From Yoonia sp. F2084L (lineage in GTDB: Bacteria; Pseudomonadota; Alphaproteobacteria; Rhodobacterales; Rhodobacteraceae), in contig NZ_JALKAH010000004.1 of assembly GCF_023015625.1 (NCBI RefSeq), positions 62,001 through 126,000 of the forward strand: 64,000 nt of DNA, read 5' to 3'. Position 1 is the stretch's first letter, and the number at the start of each line of letters is the position of its first letter. The notes under the pieces are model-generated. The model ran no database searches. It saw only the letters and a program-made list of their open reading frames with translations, and was not told the DNA's origin. The position numbers and the translations under genes are program-made. This document shows, in pieces, positions 43,665 through 53,164 of the stretch.

Positions 43665-45833
43665 ATGACCAACGCAGATTTTCTTGAAGGGGAGTATCCA
43701 TCCCCGACGACGCTCGATATCGACCTCGAAAGCCCCGCGCGCTTCGTGAACCGCGAGCTGAGCTGGATCAGCTTTAACTGGCGCGTGCTGGAAGAAGCAG
43801 AAAACCCGCGCGTGCCGCTGCTGGAACGGCTGCGCTTTCTGTCGATCTCAGCCACCAACCTGGATGAATTCTACACCGTGCGGGTCGCAGGCCTGCGCGA
43901 GTTGTCGAATGAAGGTAACGTGACGCCCGGCCTAGATGGGCTAACGCCTGCCGAGCAGTTGGTGGTCATCGACCATGATGCCCGTGCGCTCATGACCCGG
44001 CAACAAACAGTATTCACCGAATTGCAGGCCGAAATGGCGGCGCAGGATATTCACATTCTGGACCGTAAATCACTGAGTAAGGCGGACATAGATTATCTGG
44101 AAGATGTATTTATCGAACAGGTCTTCCCGGTTCTGTCGCCGCTCGCCATTGACCCCGCCCACCCTTTCCCGTTCCTGCCCAACGAAGGGTTTGCACTTGC
44201 GTTGCAGTTAGAGCGCCCCAGCGACAAACGTCAGTTGCGCTCGCTTTTACCGGTGCCTGCACAGATTGATCGTTTTGTTGCGCTGCCCGCAGAAACAGGG
44301 CACCGGTTCTTGCCTTTGGAAGAACTGCTACTGCTGCACATCAGCCGTTTGTTTCCGGGCTATAAGATCAAAGGCAATTGCGCGTTCAAAGTCCTGCGCG
44401 ACAGCGATCTGGAACTCGAAGACGAAGCCGAAGATCTGGTGCGCGAATTTGAAACCGCGTTGAAACGGCGCAGGCGCGGCGAAGTCGTGCGCCTGAAAAT
44501 GTCCGCCGGAGCGCCCAGCGCACTGAAATCCCTGATCATGTCCGAACTGCACGTCACCGAGGAAACTGTCGTTGAGGTAGACGGCCTGATCGGTATCGCC
44601 GACCTTGGCGAATTGGTGCTGGACAGCCGCCCTGACCTGCTTTGGCCGACTTTCGCCCCGCGCGTCCCTGAACGCGTGCAGGACCACGATGGGGATATGT
44701 TCGCTGCAATCCGGCAAAAGGACATGCTACTGCACCACCCTTACGAAACCTTTGATATGGTGGTCCGCTTCCTCACCCAAGCCGCACGCGACCCCAATGT
44801 TGTGGCGATCAAGCAGACGCTCTACCGCACGTCCAAACGCTCGCCCATTGTTGAGGCGCTTTGCGAGGCAGCGGAGGATGGCAAGTCCGTCACCGCCTTG
44901 GTCGAGTTGAAAGCGCGGTTTGATGAAGCGGCCAACATACGCCAGTCCCGCAGGCTTGAACGCGCTGGTGCGCATGTGGTCTACGGCTTTCTGAACTACA
45001 AGACCCATGCCAAGATCAGCACGGTGGTGCGTCGGGAAGGTGACAAGCTTGTCACCTACACGCACTTTGGCACGGGCAATTATCACCCGATCACGGCGCG
45101 AATATATACCGACCTGAGCCTTTTCACCTGTGATGCCAATTTGGGACGGGATGCGACGAAAGTCTTCAACTACATCTCAGGCTATGCGCAGCCGGATGGA
45201 TTGGAGAACCTGTCAATTTCGCCGCTGACACTGAAACAAACCCTGCTGGATCGCATCACGGCAGAGACCGAAAACGCCAATGCGGGCAAACCGGCGATGA
45301 TTTGGGCCAAGATGAACTCGCTCATTGATAGCGATGTGATTGACGCGCTTTATGCCGCCAGTCAGGCAGGCGTAAAAATCAGCCTGATTGTGCGCGGTAT
45401 TTGCGGGTTGCGACCGGGTGTCAAAGGGCTGTCTGAAAACATCCGCGTCAAATCCATTGTTGGGCGTTTTCTTGAACATTCGCGGATCGTCTGCTTTGGC
45501 AATGGCGGCGCGTTGCCATCAAAAAAGGCGAAGGTCTACATCAGCTCTGCCGATTGGATGGGCCGCAACCTGAACCGTCGGATCGAGACACTGGTTGAGA
45601 TCAAGAACGCAACCGTCAAAGCCCAGATCGTCAGCCAGATCATGGCGGCAAATATGGCAGACATCGCGCAAAGTTGGGTGATGTCTGCTGACGGCAGCTT
45701 CACCCGTGCCACGATTGATGAAGGCCAATTTGCCTTTAACTGCCACCGGTTCTTTATGGAAAACCCATCGCTGTCAGGGCGCGGGTCAGCAGGCGCATCT
45801 GATGTACCGCAACTGACACATACCGACGATTAA
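43665..45833 (+). CDS. ppk: Polyphosphate kinase
   Basis: Ppk1 makes polyphosphate from ATP reversibly. The 722 residues have the family order: N-terminal FVNRELSWISFNWRVLEEAENPRVPLLERLRFL, catalytic motifs HHPYETFDMVVRFL, VVYGFLNYKTHAKISTVVR (autophosphorylated His) and TYTHFGTGNYHP, and the C-terminal SADWMGRNLNRRIE. The start was placed at ATG 43665 behind AAAAGG; the frame is open 13 codons further up. The tail (last 30 residues) is low complexity. The next gene converges with a 4-bp overlap; ppx follows 1.15 kb on. Confidence 0.96.
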   Translation: MTNADFLEGEYPSPTTLDIDLESPARFVNRELSWISFNWRVLEEAENPRVPLLERLRFLSISATNLDEFYTVRVAGLRELSNEGNVTPGLDGLTPAEQLVVIDHDARALMTRQQTVFTELQAEMAAQDIHILDRKSLSKADIDYLEDVFIEQVFPVLSPLAIDPAHPFPFLPNEGFALALQLERPSDKRQLRSLLPVPAQIDRFVALPAETGHRFLPLEELLLLHISRLFPGYKIKGNCAFKVLRDSDLELEDEAEDLVREFETALKRRRRGEVVRLKMSAGAPSALKSLIMSELHVTEETVVEVDGLIGIADLGELVLDSRPDLLWPTFAPRVPERVQDHDGDMFAAIRQKDMLLHHPYETFDMVVRFLTQAARDPNVVAIKQTLYRTSKRSPIVEALCEAAEDGKSVTALVELKARFDEAANIRQSRRLERAGAHVVYGFLNYKTHAKISTVVRREGDKLVTYTHFGTGNYHPITARIYTDLSLFTCDANLGRDATKVFNYISGYAQPDGLENLSISPLTLKQTLLDRITAETENANAGKPAMIWAKMNSLIDSDVIDALYAASQAGVKISLIVRGICGLRPGVKGLSENIRVKSIVGRFLEHSRIVCFGNGGALPSKKAKVYISSADWMGRNLNRRIETLVEIKNATVKAQIVSQIMAANMADIAQSWVMSADGSFTRATIDEGQFAFNCHRFFMENPSLSGRGSAGASDVPQLTHTDD

Positions 45834-46900
45834 CCAAGGCCCAAGGCATTACCGGTTTCGGCGAAGTCGTCAAAGCCTTGATACAGCCGCGATCCATCGT
45901 AGCAAAAGCTGCGTTTGTCTTTGGCCATTTTGCCCAACAGCGCACTCAGCGTCCGGTATTCAATCGAGCCACCGGCATACCCCCCGCTTTCAAGCGCCCA
46001 GCTTATCCGGCGGTACGTTTCGCCGGTAAACCGAAAGTGCCGCATTGGCAGCAGCATCGCCGACGTTGCAAGGCCGTGAATGACATGGGGGCTGTTCATC
46101 ACCGCAGTCGCGCTCCATTTGACCAGACTTGGCTTTTGCAGCGTATTGTAATGCAGCGGCGGCTTGGCCCTGAACCTTGCCCAGTGACGCGCCAACGGTT
46201 TGGCACGGTGATTGAGGGCATAGTCCTGCAAAAGTCGCGCGCGACTGCCAGCATATAGCTCTGACGGCGCATCTGGCGGCATCGGCTTCAGGTGTGGCTG
46301 GCCGTCAAAATACCACGTAGCATCCAAATCCAGTGTTTCATCCTCTGCCATCCGCGCAAGATCAGTGACGTTTTGTGGGTACATATCCAGCATCACGGCC
46401 CAGACCAAAGCGGCCTTTTCCTTGTCAGCCTTGGCAGCGATGTCAGGAAAACTTCGCCCCTTAGGCAGATCAATGAATTCGTCAACATCGACACAGAGCG
46501 CCCACCGGTCCATGGCAAACAGACGCAACAACTGTTGCCGCCAGATCGTGTTCATCTTCACTTTGCGTTTGCCAAAGGGCTTGGCGTCATCACCTTCGAT
46601 AACGTCGCCAAAGCGATGTGGGCTACGCATGACCATAACGTCGGCTTGCGCGGCCAAATAGGTGTCGGACCCATCTATGGACTGATCATCAATGAAGATG
46701 AAACGCGCCACACCCAGGCTGCGGTAATGTGCCAGAAACGCGGGCAGATAGTACATTTCATTGTGGACCAAGCTGACAAGCGTAAAGGCGTCGCGATCAC
46801 GCAGGTCGTTACTGGCAACGCTCAGGTCGCCGTATTTATCCAGCACATGATCCATCTTGCTTTGCGCCATGCCTTTAAACCCCACAGCCGCCCTTGCCAT
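45830..46900 (-). CDS. Glycosyltransferase family 2-like protein
   Basis: The protein (356 residues from this start) has the GT-A fold marks: VSLVHNEMYYLPAFLAHYRSLGVARFIFIDDQSIDGSD and, further on, WALCVDVDEFIDLP (DVDE, metal-binding). It matches the Glyco_tranf_2_4 type rather than classical GT2. Start is uncertain: ATG 46900, 46870 and 46855 all lie before the conserved domain, none with a good ribosome site. It is on the opposite strand between ppk and ppx, tail-overlapping ppk by 4 bp. Acceptor unknown. Confidence 0.8.
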   Translation of the reverse strand: MARAAVGFKGMAQSKMDHVLDKYGDLSVASNDLRDRDAFTLVSLVHNEMYYLPAFLAHYRSLGVARFIFIDDQSIDGSDTYLAAQADVMVMRSPHRFGDVIEGDDAKPFGKRKVKMNTIWRQQLLRLFAMDRWALCVDVDEFIDLPKGRSFPDIAAKADKEKAALVWAVMLDMYPQNVTDLARMAEDETLDLDATWYFDGQPHLKPMPPDAPSELYAGSRARLLQDYALNHRAKPLARHWARFRAKPPLHYNTLQKPSLVKWSATAVMNSPHVIHGLATSAMLLPMRHFRFTGETYRRISWALESGGYAGGSIEYRTLSALLGKMAKDKRSFCYDGSRLYQGFDDFAETGNALGLG

Positions 46901-46985
46901 AGGCCCGCGTCCACTTGAACCCCACCCAAAGCACAACAAACAAACATTGGCAAACCCGGCGGATTCAGGGTAGCACTTTCACGCG

Positions 46986-48536
46986 ATGGATGATGGAGCG
47001 GACACTGTGGACACGATCGACTGGGGTCCTTTCGGGCGTCCGCTTTTTGACGACGCCGCCGCCAAGGGCCTGAGCCGGGTCGGCGTGATTGATGTGGGGT
47101 CGAACTCTGTCCGTTTGGTTGTGTTTGATGGGGCCGCACGTTCGCCCGCCTATTTCTACAACGAAAAGATCATGTGCGCTTTGGGTGCGGGGCTAACCAA
47201 AACCGGGCGGCTGAACCCCGAAGGCCGTGTACGCGCGATCGCCGCAATCCGTAGGTTTGCCGCCCTCGCGAAAGGCATGGATATTCCCCCCTTGACGGCA
47301 GTTGCGACGGCTGCGGTCCGCGAGGCATCCGACGGCGCTGATTTTCGTGACGAGGTGCTGCGCGAAACCGGCATCAAGCTGTGGATCATCGACGGCAAGG
47401 AAGAGGCGCGATTGTCGGCGCAGGGCGTACTGCTGGGGTGGCCCGGCAGTTATGGCCTAGTGTGCGATATCGGCGGCTCTTCGATGGAACTTGCGGATCT
47501 CGCTGAAGGGCGCGTCGGGCGTCGGGTAACGTCTGCTCTTGGCCCCTTGAAGCTGCGGGAAATCAAGGGCGGGAAAAAGGCCGTCAAAGCATACGTGCGC
47601 GAAACGATGGCGCAATTGCATGACGAAATGGGCAACTCCACTGGCATGCGCTTATTCCTGGTCGGCGGCTCCTGGCGGGCGATTGCACGGGTCGATATGG
47701 AGCGCCGGTCCTATCCGCTGACGGTACTGCATGAATACCGCATGACATCCCGCCAAATCAGTAAGACGGCAGAGTATATACGCAAATCTGACCTGCAAGA
47801 ACTGCGCAGCCGCTGCAATATCTCTGACAGCCGGATGTCGCTGGTGCCACTTGCCTCCATTGTTCTGAAAGAACTCATGCGCACCTTTAAACCAAAGGAT
47901 GTGGCTGTTTCGTCCTATGGCATCCGTGAAGGGATGCTTTACGAGCAGATGCCGCGCGAGTTGCGCGAACGTGACCCGCTGGTTGAGGCTTGCCGCTTTG
48001 TTGAGGCGAAAGATGCGCGACTGCCGGGATTTGGCAGAGTGCTGTATGACTTTGTTAAGCCCTTGTTTCCAAGGGCAAATTGGCAACGCAAGCGAATTAT
48101 CAAAGCCGCTTGCCTGTTGCACGATGTCAGCTGGCGCGCGCACCCCGATTACCGCGCAGAAGTCACGTTCGACAACGCCACGCGGGCCAACCTGGGTGGT
48201 TTGAAACACTACGAACGGGTCTTTCTTGGACTTGCGCTGATGAACCGCTACACCAGCAAGACAGCCAATTCACGGTTCGATGCGCTGTTTGATTTGCTGG
48301 ACGCCGGACAGATCAAAGAAGCGGAAATCCTTGGCAAAGCGATGCGCCTTGGGGCCATGTTGTGGCTGACGTCAGACGAAGAACCGGGGACGCTGCGGTG
48401 GAAGCCGAAGTCACGCGAATTAACGCTGCGATTGCATGAACAAACACGCCCGCTTTTTGGTGAAGTCGCGCAATCGCGGTTTAATGCTTTAGCCTCGGCA
48501 ATGGATGCCACTGGTGAGGTGATTTTTACCAAATAA
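46986..48536 (+). CDS. ppx: Exopolyphosphatase (Ppx/GppA family)
   Basis: Ppx degrades polyphosphate made by Ppk. The 516 residues have the two phosphate-binding loops, GVIDVGSNSVRLVVFD (about 33-48) and CDIGGSSMELADL (about 160-172), the central VATAAVREASDG, and a C-terminal HD-like domain (ACLLHDVSWRAHPDYR). The glycosyltransferase gene lies between it and ppk. The start ATG 46986 leaves a 30-residue N-terminal extension before the first loop. Confidence 0.93.
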   Translation: MDDGADTVDTIDWGPFGRPLFDDAAAKGLSRVGVIDVGSNSVRLVVFDGAARSPAYFYNEKIMCALGAGLTKTGRLNPEGRVRAIAAIRRFAALAKGMDIPPLTAVATAAVREASDGADFRDEVLRETGIKLWIIDGKEEARLSAQGVLLGWPGSYGLVCDIGGSSMELADLAEGRVGRRVTSALGPLKLREIKGGKKAVKAYVRETMAQLHDEMGNSTGMRLFLVGGSWRAIARVDMERRSYPLTVLHEYRMTSRQISKTAEYIRKSDLQELRSRCNISDSRMSLVPLASIVLKELMRTFKPKDVAVSSYGIREGMLYEQMPRELRERDPLVEACRFVEAKDARLPGFGRVLYDFVKPLFPRANWQRKRIIKAACLLHDVSWRAHPDYRAEVTFDNATRANLGGLKHYERVFLGLALMNRYTSKTANSRFDALFDLLDAGQIKEAEILGKAMRLGAMLWLTSDEEPGTLRWKPKSRELTLRLHEQTRPLFGEVAQSRFNALASAMDATGEVIFTK

Positions 48537-48789
48537 CAACCATGAGTTGATTCGCCATTTGCCGCACAGGCAATTCGATTTCTTGCCAAATACGGATGGT
48601 CGGTGGGTAATGGCGGCGAAGCGCTTTGAAACAATTCTTACATTTGTCGCTTATTGTTTTTGCATTTCACCGCTATCACCGCCTGAAAGTGAATAGCGGA
48701 TGAACAGATACAGGGATGACACGTAAAAGTCTGATTTTCGCCATATTTCACTAGCTTTTTGGTTTTCATCGCGAGAATTTAGCCGAAGA
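48537..48789. other. Gene-free stretch with a hairpin
   Basis: About 250 bp (up to 319 bp if the next gene starts later) without a plausible gene. It is richer in A and T than its surroundings. TTCACCGCTATCAC (48666-48679) pairs almost fully with GTGAATAGCGGATGAA (48689-48704), giving an 11-bp stem with two bulges around a 9-nt loop. No T tract follows, so this is not an ordinary terminator; it could be part of the 5' region of the phosphatase mRNA. Confidence 0.45.
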
Positions 48790-49971
48790 GTGATCTCGAA
48801 TGTGTATATTGAGCGCGACCCGAGCGGGTCATTTGGCGGTTTTGGATGGTATATTTTGTTTAAAGAAACACTCAGGTTTGACGTGGCAACAGCAGCGATC
48901 AAGGGTGGTCGTGACTATCAAGAAGACAGTCTGATCGCTCACTTTCCCCTCGGACAGGAAACCGGTTTTGCTATTTTGGCGGACGGCATGGGCGGCCATC
49001 TTTGCGGCAATGTTGCCAGCGCGCTTGTCATGTCCGAAGCGTTTGCCAAGCTCAAGATGAGTGAGACAAAGCTTTATGATGCGGACCTCGACATTCCACA
49101 GATGCTCAACAATGTTGCGCGCACTGCGAACGCGCGTGTGACGCAGCATATCGACGATGACCCCGAGACATATGGGATGGGGTCAACCCTGCTTGCGACA
49201 GTGATCCGCGGGGATCATCTTTTCTGGGTCTCGGTGGGCGATTCACCCCTGTTTTTGTTCCGCGATGGGGCGTTGCGTCAGTTGAACAAAGACCACTCAA
49301 TGGCCCCGCAGATTGATATGATGGTCAAAGTCGGCGCTATGACTGCCGAAGTCGGTCGCACGCACCCTGATCGCAACACGCTGACCTCAGCTATCACCGG
49401 CGCAAAGATCGAAAAGATTGATTGCCCTGAAGAACCGACGCCCCTTTTGCCCGGCGATATCGTTATCGTCGCCAGCGACGGCCTTCAGTTTCTATCAAAT
49501 GACACGATTGCGGACACGCTGCGCGACACCAAAGAAAAGCGCAGCGTTGATATGACAAGCGCCCTGCTGCAGGCGCTGGGTAACCTTGATGATCCCAATC
49601 AGGACAATGCCGCATTCACGGTCATCAAGATTGGCGACACCGAACAGGCCGTAAAGGCGGCTAAGATCGAAGTGCAGCCCGTTTTTGTGGCAAGGCAACC
49701 GCAGATCCAACAAGAACCCACAGTCCTGGAAGACGCGCAGGCAGGACACCATCATGCGGCAGCCTTGCCTCAGACCATAGATACATCGCCGCCTGCCCTA
49801 CCAAAGGTGGAGCCCGAGACACGCATCATCCGCTTGATTCCTTCAAAGCATCGCAGCGCGACGCCTGCACCTAAGCCGGTAGATTTCCAACAGATTGCAC
49901 CGGACACAGAAGGCACGCCCACACAACGGCAGGCTTATCGGCATCGCGGGCAAAAACACTACAAAGACTAG
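48790..49971 (+). CDS. PP2C-type serine/threonine protein phosphatase
   Basis: The catalytic domain has the PP2C metal motifs in order: GGRDYQEDSLIAHF, ILADGMGGHLCG, STLLATVIRGDHLFWVSVGDSPLFLFR, VIVASDGLQFLS and QDNAAFTVIKIGD. The domain ends near residue 285; the remaining ~110 residues are proline- and glutamine-rich, probably disordered (QEPTVLEDAQAGHHH, PPALPKVEPETRI). The longest frame begins at GTG 48790, but GTG 48802 and TTG 48856 are also possible, and the family domain begins at LRFDVATAAIKGG; the true start is unsettled. Its partner kinase is not in the window. Confidence 0.85.
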   Translation: MISNVYIERDPSGSFGGFGWYILFKETLRFDVATAAIKGGRDYQEDSLIAHFPLGQETGFAILADGMGGHLCGNVASALVMSEAFAKLKMSETKLYDADLDIPQMLNNVARTANARVTQHIDDDPETYGMGSTLLATVIRGDHLFWVSVGDSPLFLFRDGALRQLNKDHSMAPQIDMMVKVGAMTAEVGRTHPDRNTLTSAITGAKIEKIDCPEEPTPLLPGDIVIVASDGLQFLSNDTIADTLRDTKEKRSVDMTSALLQALGNLDDPNQDNAAFTVIKIGDTEQAVKAAKIEVQPVFVARQPQIQQEPTVLEDAQAGHHHAAALPQTIDTSPPALPKVEPETRIIRLIPSKHRSATPAPKPVDFQQIAPDTEGTPTQRQAYRHRGQKHYKD

Positions 49972-49974
49972 CTG

Positions 49975-50352
49975 TCAAAGCTCAATTTCGCCGCTTTCGT
50001 CTTGCGGCATCCAAATGGGCGCATCAGGACTGCGGCGCAGAATGATGTCACCATTTGGCAAGAACTCCGGCGCTTCATAGTTGCGCAGGTCATCGACCTG
50101 ATCCAGCAATTCCGCAAACGCCGGCCCAACGGTCTGGGCAAACTCTGCAAATGCCGGACCCATTTCATCGAAGGTGTCACGCAACCCTTCGATGGCGGGT
50201 TCCATTTCGGTCATCAGCCCACGCATCAACAAACGCGCGCCTTCCTCCATCAAGCTCAGCCCTTCATCAAGGTCTGTCTCTGATTGCTCTTGCGCGGCTG
50301 CGGGTGTGCTTAGCAGGCCTATCGAGAGGATCACTGGGATAAACTGTTTCAT
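49975..50352 (-). CDS. Small periplasmic protein, function unknown
   Basis: A 125-residue protein with a signal peptide (FIPVILSIGLLSTPAAAQ). The mature part is helical and acidic: LMEEGARLLMRGLMTEMEPAIEGLRDTFDEMGPAFAEFAQTVGPAFAELLDQVDDL, with the repeated MGPAFAEF/VGPAFAEL, then LPNGDIILRRSPDAP. Similar proteins occur in the family and are sometimes mislabelled AAA+ ATPase; no Walker motif exists. Start at ATG 50352. The stop lies 3 bp from the phosphatase stop. Confidence 0.7.
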   Translation of the reverse strand: MKQFIPVILSIGLLSTPAAAQEQSETDLDEGLSLMEEGARLLMRGLMTEMEPAIEGLRDTFDEMGPAFAEFAQTVGPAFAELLDQVDDLRNYEAPEFLPNGDIILRRSPDAPIWMPQDESGEIEL

Positions 50353-50388
50353 GGGCAAAATGTAAGAGCGCGCCAACGCGATTTCAAA

Positions 50389-51387
50389 TCACAAATCAAT
50401 GTCCAGCACGACAGGAAAGTGATCAGAGGCAACCAAAAGCCCCTCGCGCAGCGCAGCATTCGCATAGCAGTCAGGATGATCAAACGGATGCCATATCTGC
50501 CATTTGGGGGACTTGTTGCGCAGGCCGGGTGATACCATGATATAGTCCAACAGGGCTTGCAGATAGGGTTCACCCTTGCGCTTGAACCGCGCGGTTGCAG
50601 GGGCGGCACCAAATCTGCGACCCAAAACCATTTGCGCATGAGGGTCAAAAAGCCGTTCTTCTGATCCTTCGCCCAGAACAATCTCAACCCCGGATCGCCC
50701 AAAAAGCTTTTCATACTCATCAAGGCCCGGTCCGTCGTTAAAATCACCCAGCACAATCAGATCATCACCCATCGCCAAATGCTGCGCCACACGTTTGCGC
50801 AGCCATATGCACTGGGCCAGTTGCTTGCGCCGGTTCTGAATTGATATGCGGGTGGCTTCGGCGTCGTTGCGCGCACCGTGCGGCGCTTTGGACTTTGCAT
50901 GCACACCAATCAGGCGGACCGGACCATGCGCGGTGGTCAGGGCCACCTCAAGCGGTGGTTTGGACCACCGGATTGGATCAGGATGCGCGTCGATATCAAC
51001 ATCCATGCGGATTTCGGTCTCAAAAGATGGTGCGATGTCGTCACCCTTGGGATCATGGCGCGCCGACACGACATCAGGGTCGAACAACAGCGCGATCTCT
51101 TGTTGGGTGTCATTTGTGAACCCGGTGATCGCCTGCCGTGCGCGCAACCCAAAGCGGTCCGCAAAATGTTCCAGCGCCGTGCGTGTATTGCGGTGGGGGC
51201 TGGTATCGGGGGCCTCGATGATCATCACCGCATCTGCGTCCAACGCGCTAAAAACAGTGCCAAGTCCGGCAGTCTGCTGCGCCTTGGTCACATCCCAGCG
51301 CCCGGACCAGCTATCATCATCAATCAGCACGCCCGCGTCATCGAACAGGGTATTGAACCATTCCACGTTGTAGGTGACGATCCTCAA
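50389..51387 (-). CDS. Endonuclease/exonuclease/phosphatase family protein
   Basis: The 332-residue protein has the EEP fold motifs: VTYNVEWFNTLFDD (Asn, metal region), LIGVHAKSK, VLGDFNDGPG (Asp, Asn) and a C-terminal SDHFPVVLDIDL (Asp-His). Such proteins are nucleases or lipid/phosphoprotein phosphatases; the GDFND and SDHFPV pair fits both. No signal peptide. Start codon overlaps the upstream DjlA-like gene by ATGA, so both are on one transcript. Confidence 0.87.
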   Translation of the reverse strand: MRIVTYNVEWFNTLFDDAGVLIDDDSWSGRWDVTKAQQTAGLGTVFSALDADAVMIIEAPDTSPHRNTRTALEHFADRFGLRARQAITGFTNDTQQEIALLFDPDVVSARHDPKGDDIAPSFETEIRMDVDIDAHPDPIRWSKPPLEVALTTAHGPVRLIGVHAKSKAPHGARNDAEATRISIQNRRKQLAQCIWLRKRVAQHLAMGDDLIVLGDFNDGPGLDEYEKLFGRSGVEIVLGEGSEERLFDPHAQMVLGRRFGAAPATARFKRKGEPYLQALLDYIMVSPGLRNKSPKWQIWHPFDHPDCYANAALREGLLVASDHFPVVLDIDL

Positions 51388-52064
51388 GTGCGACTGCCTA
51401 GGATTTCTTCCCAGGCGCGGTTAATCGCAACCATCCGCCGCTCGGCCAGTTTCACAGCCTCTTCGGGCACGCCGCGCGCCAGCATCTGATCGGGATGGGT
51501 TTCACGCACCAGTTTGCGCCATGCTGCGCGGACGTCCTCCATGGGGGCCGTAGGATCAACGCCAAGGATATCATAAGGATCGCGGTCCGCCTCGGCCACG
51601 AACTGACCCCGGATGCCCCGGAACCGGCGTTCGTCGAAGCCAAAGATATTGGCGACATCTTGTAGAAAGTCATCCTCTTTGGGATGATAAAGACCATCCG
51701 CCATCGCGATGTGAAACAGCCCTTCCAGCAGATCACACAGCGGGCGATCATCGTCGCCATACATCGCCTTGATCCGACGTGCGTAAATGTCGTAACCCGC
51801 CACGTCTTGCCGTGCCAGATTGAACACGCGTGCGGCGTTGGCCTCTTCTTCGCGCGGGATCACAAACACCTCGCGGAAGGCGACAACTTCGTCCTTTGTC
51901 ACGAGTCCATCCGCTTTGGCCATTTTTGCCCCCAGCGCGATCACCGCAATGGCAAAAGCCACGGTGCGGTCTGGCGCTGCGCGCAGCTTGTCAAAAACAG
52001 CTGACAGCCCTTCGCCCTTGGCGAGTGCGGCGATTGCTTCGGCCATCCGTGACCAAATCGACAT
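51384..52064 (-). CDS. DjlA-like co-chaperone lacking a membrane anchor
   Basis: A 226-residue protein with two domains: a TerB-like domain (about 30-150; VIALGAKMAKADGLVTKDEV and HIAMADGLYHPKEDDFL) and a C-terminal J domain (160-226) with the HPD tripeptide at 190-192 (VRETHPDQML). DjlA of enterics has an N-terminal membrane helix, which is missing here, so this one is soluble. J domains stimulate DnaK. A shorter TerB-only protein is encoded at 6.1 kb. Confidence 0.88.
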   Translation of the reverse strand: MSIWSRMAEAIAALAKGEGLSAVFDKLRAAPDRTVAFAIAVIALGAKMAKADGLVTKDEVVAFREVFVIPREEEANAARVFNLARQDVAGYDIYARRIKAMYGDDDRPLCDLLEGLFHIAMADGLYHPKEDDFLQDVANIFGFDERRFRGIRGQFVAEADRDPYDILGVDPTAPMEDVRAAWRKLVRETHPDQMLARGVPEEAVKLAERRMVAINRAWEEILGSRT

Positions 52065-52076
52065 GAAATCTGTCCT

Positions 52077-52544
52077 TTAAAGGCGTTTCTGCATCAAAAC
52101 GAGATCAATCCAACGCCCGAACTTGAACCCCACTTCGCGCAGCGTTGCAACCTCTTGAAAGCCGAGGCCTGCATGAAAGGTCACCGCACCGGGGTTTTCC
52201 GCGCTACATCCAGCAAACATTGTGTGGTTGCCTGCCGCCTTGGCGTGGCTGCAAAGCGCGCCCATCAACCGTTTACCACCACCCTGACCTTGGCCATCCT
52301 CATGCAGCATGACCGTATGTTCAATGGTGAAGCGATAGCCTTCGCCGCCGCGGAAAGGGAAGTAGCGGGCAAAGCCCAGCACCTGTCCGTCTTGTTCCCA
52401 CACAAGGCAGTTCTGCGCGGTAAGATCAGCCACCTCGTCATCTGACTTCTCAACCGGGTTAAACGTGATTGTTGTCTCACGGATCGCGTGGTTCCAGATC
52501 GCAGCGATCTGTGGTGCGTCGGCTGGGGTCGCAGCCCGGATCAT
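52077..52544 (-). CDS. GNAT N-acetyltransferase (phosphinothricin/methionine sulfoximine type)
   Basis: The 155-residue protein has the GNAT fold: IRAATPADAPQIAAIWNHAIRETTITF, then GEGYRFTIEHTVMLHEDGQGQGGGKRLMGALCSHA, with QGQGGGKRL as the acetyl-CoA loop, and ENPGAVTFHAGLGFQEVATLREVGFKFGRW. This arrangement marks the Pat/YwnH-like group acting on methionine sulfoximine or phosphinothricin-like amino acids. Natural substrate unknown. Overlaps the VOC gene stop by ATGA and follows on the same strand. Confidence 0.85.
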   Translation of the reverse strand: MIRAATPADAPQIAAIWNHAIRETTITFNPVEKSDDEVADLTAQNCLVWEQDGQVLGFARYFPFRGGEGYRFTIEHTVMLHEDGQGQGGGKRLMGALCSHAKAAGNHTMFAGCSAENPGAVTFHAGLGFQEVATLREVGFKFGRWIDLVLMQKRL

Positions 52545-53152
52545 GACAGTGTTTTAATGCCGCTTGGTGTAAGGAATGTTGCGACAAACCCCAAAGACCC
52601 GGCCGTCAACGACACACGATCATCGTCCAGGTCCAGTATCTGCGCGATGTGATCAGCCTTCGGGTGACTCACCTTCAGCGTCAGCAGCTTAACCCCGCTT
52701 TGCGGCAACCGATCCGCCGGATGGCGGGTGCCCGCAGGCCACTCAATCAAGGTCGGAAATGCCCCTTGGTAGGGCAGCCCGCCATCATCCGGCACAGTAA
52801 TTTGCCATGCCAGATCGCCACGGGTCAGTGCCTGAGCAGTGCCCACAACCGCAGGGGCGTTCTCTAAAGCCGCAGCCAAATCATCCGTCTGACAAAGCCA
52901 GTTCGCCAACCGTGGTGGACCGGTGAAATCATCCAAGCCAAACCAAGCATGCCCGGCCTCGGGGACAGCCCCCGGTTCTTTCGCGATCACCTCAAGATAC
53001 AGCCCATCAGCCAGCCCAAGCAGCGTGTTGTGCGTGCCATAGCGCGCATGTTGCCCGCCGGGGTGGAGTTGCAAGCCAAGCTGGCTTTCAACCCAAGCTG
53101 TGCCTTCGGCAAGGTTTGTGCAAGCAACGGCAAGATGATCGAGCTTTAGCAT
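52541..53152 (-). CDS. VOC/glyoxalase-like domain protein
   Basis: The 203 residues start LKLDHLAVACTNLAEGTAWVESQLGLQLHPGGQHARYGTHNTLLGL, the VOC (glyoxalase_3-like, PF13468-type) signature with a metal-type His and a GTHNTLL strand, and carry a second half from about residue 130. Substrate is unknown; family members include lyases and dioxygenases. ATGA overlap with the acetyltransferase and a 12-bp gap to the mutase gene suggest a shared transcript. Confidence 0.82.
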   Translation of the reverse strand: MLKLDHLAVACTNLAEGTAWVESQLGLQLHPGGQHARYGTHNTLLGLADGLYLEVIAKEPGAVPEAGHAWFGLDDFTGPPRLANWLCQTDDLAAALENAPAVVGTAQALTRGDLAWQITVPDDGGLPYQGAFPTLIEWPAGTRHPADRLPQSGVKLLTLKVSHPKADHIAQILDLDDDRVSLTAGSLGFVATFLTPSGIKTLS

Positions 53153-53164
53153 CGGTGTTCACTT

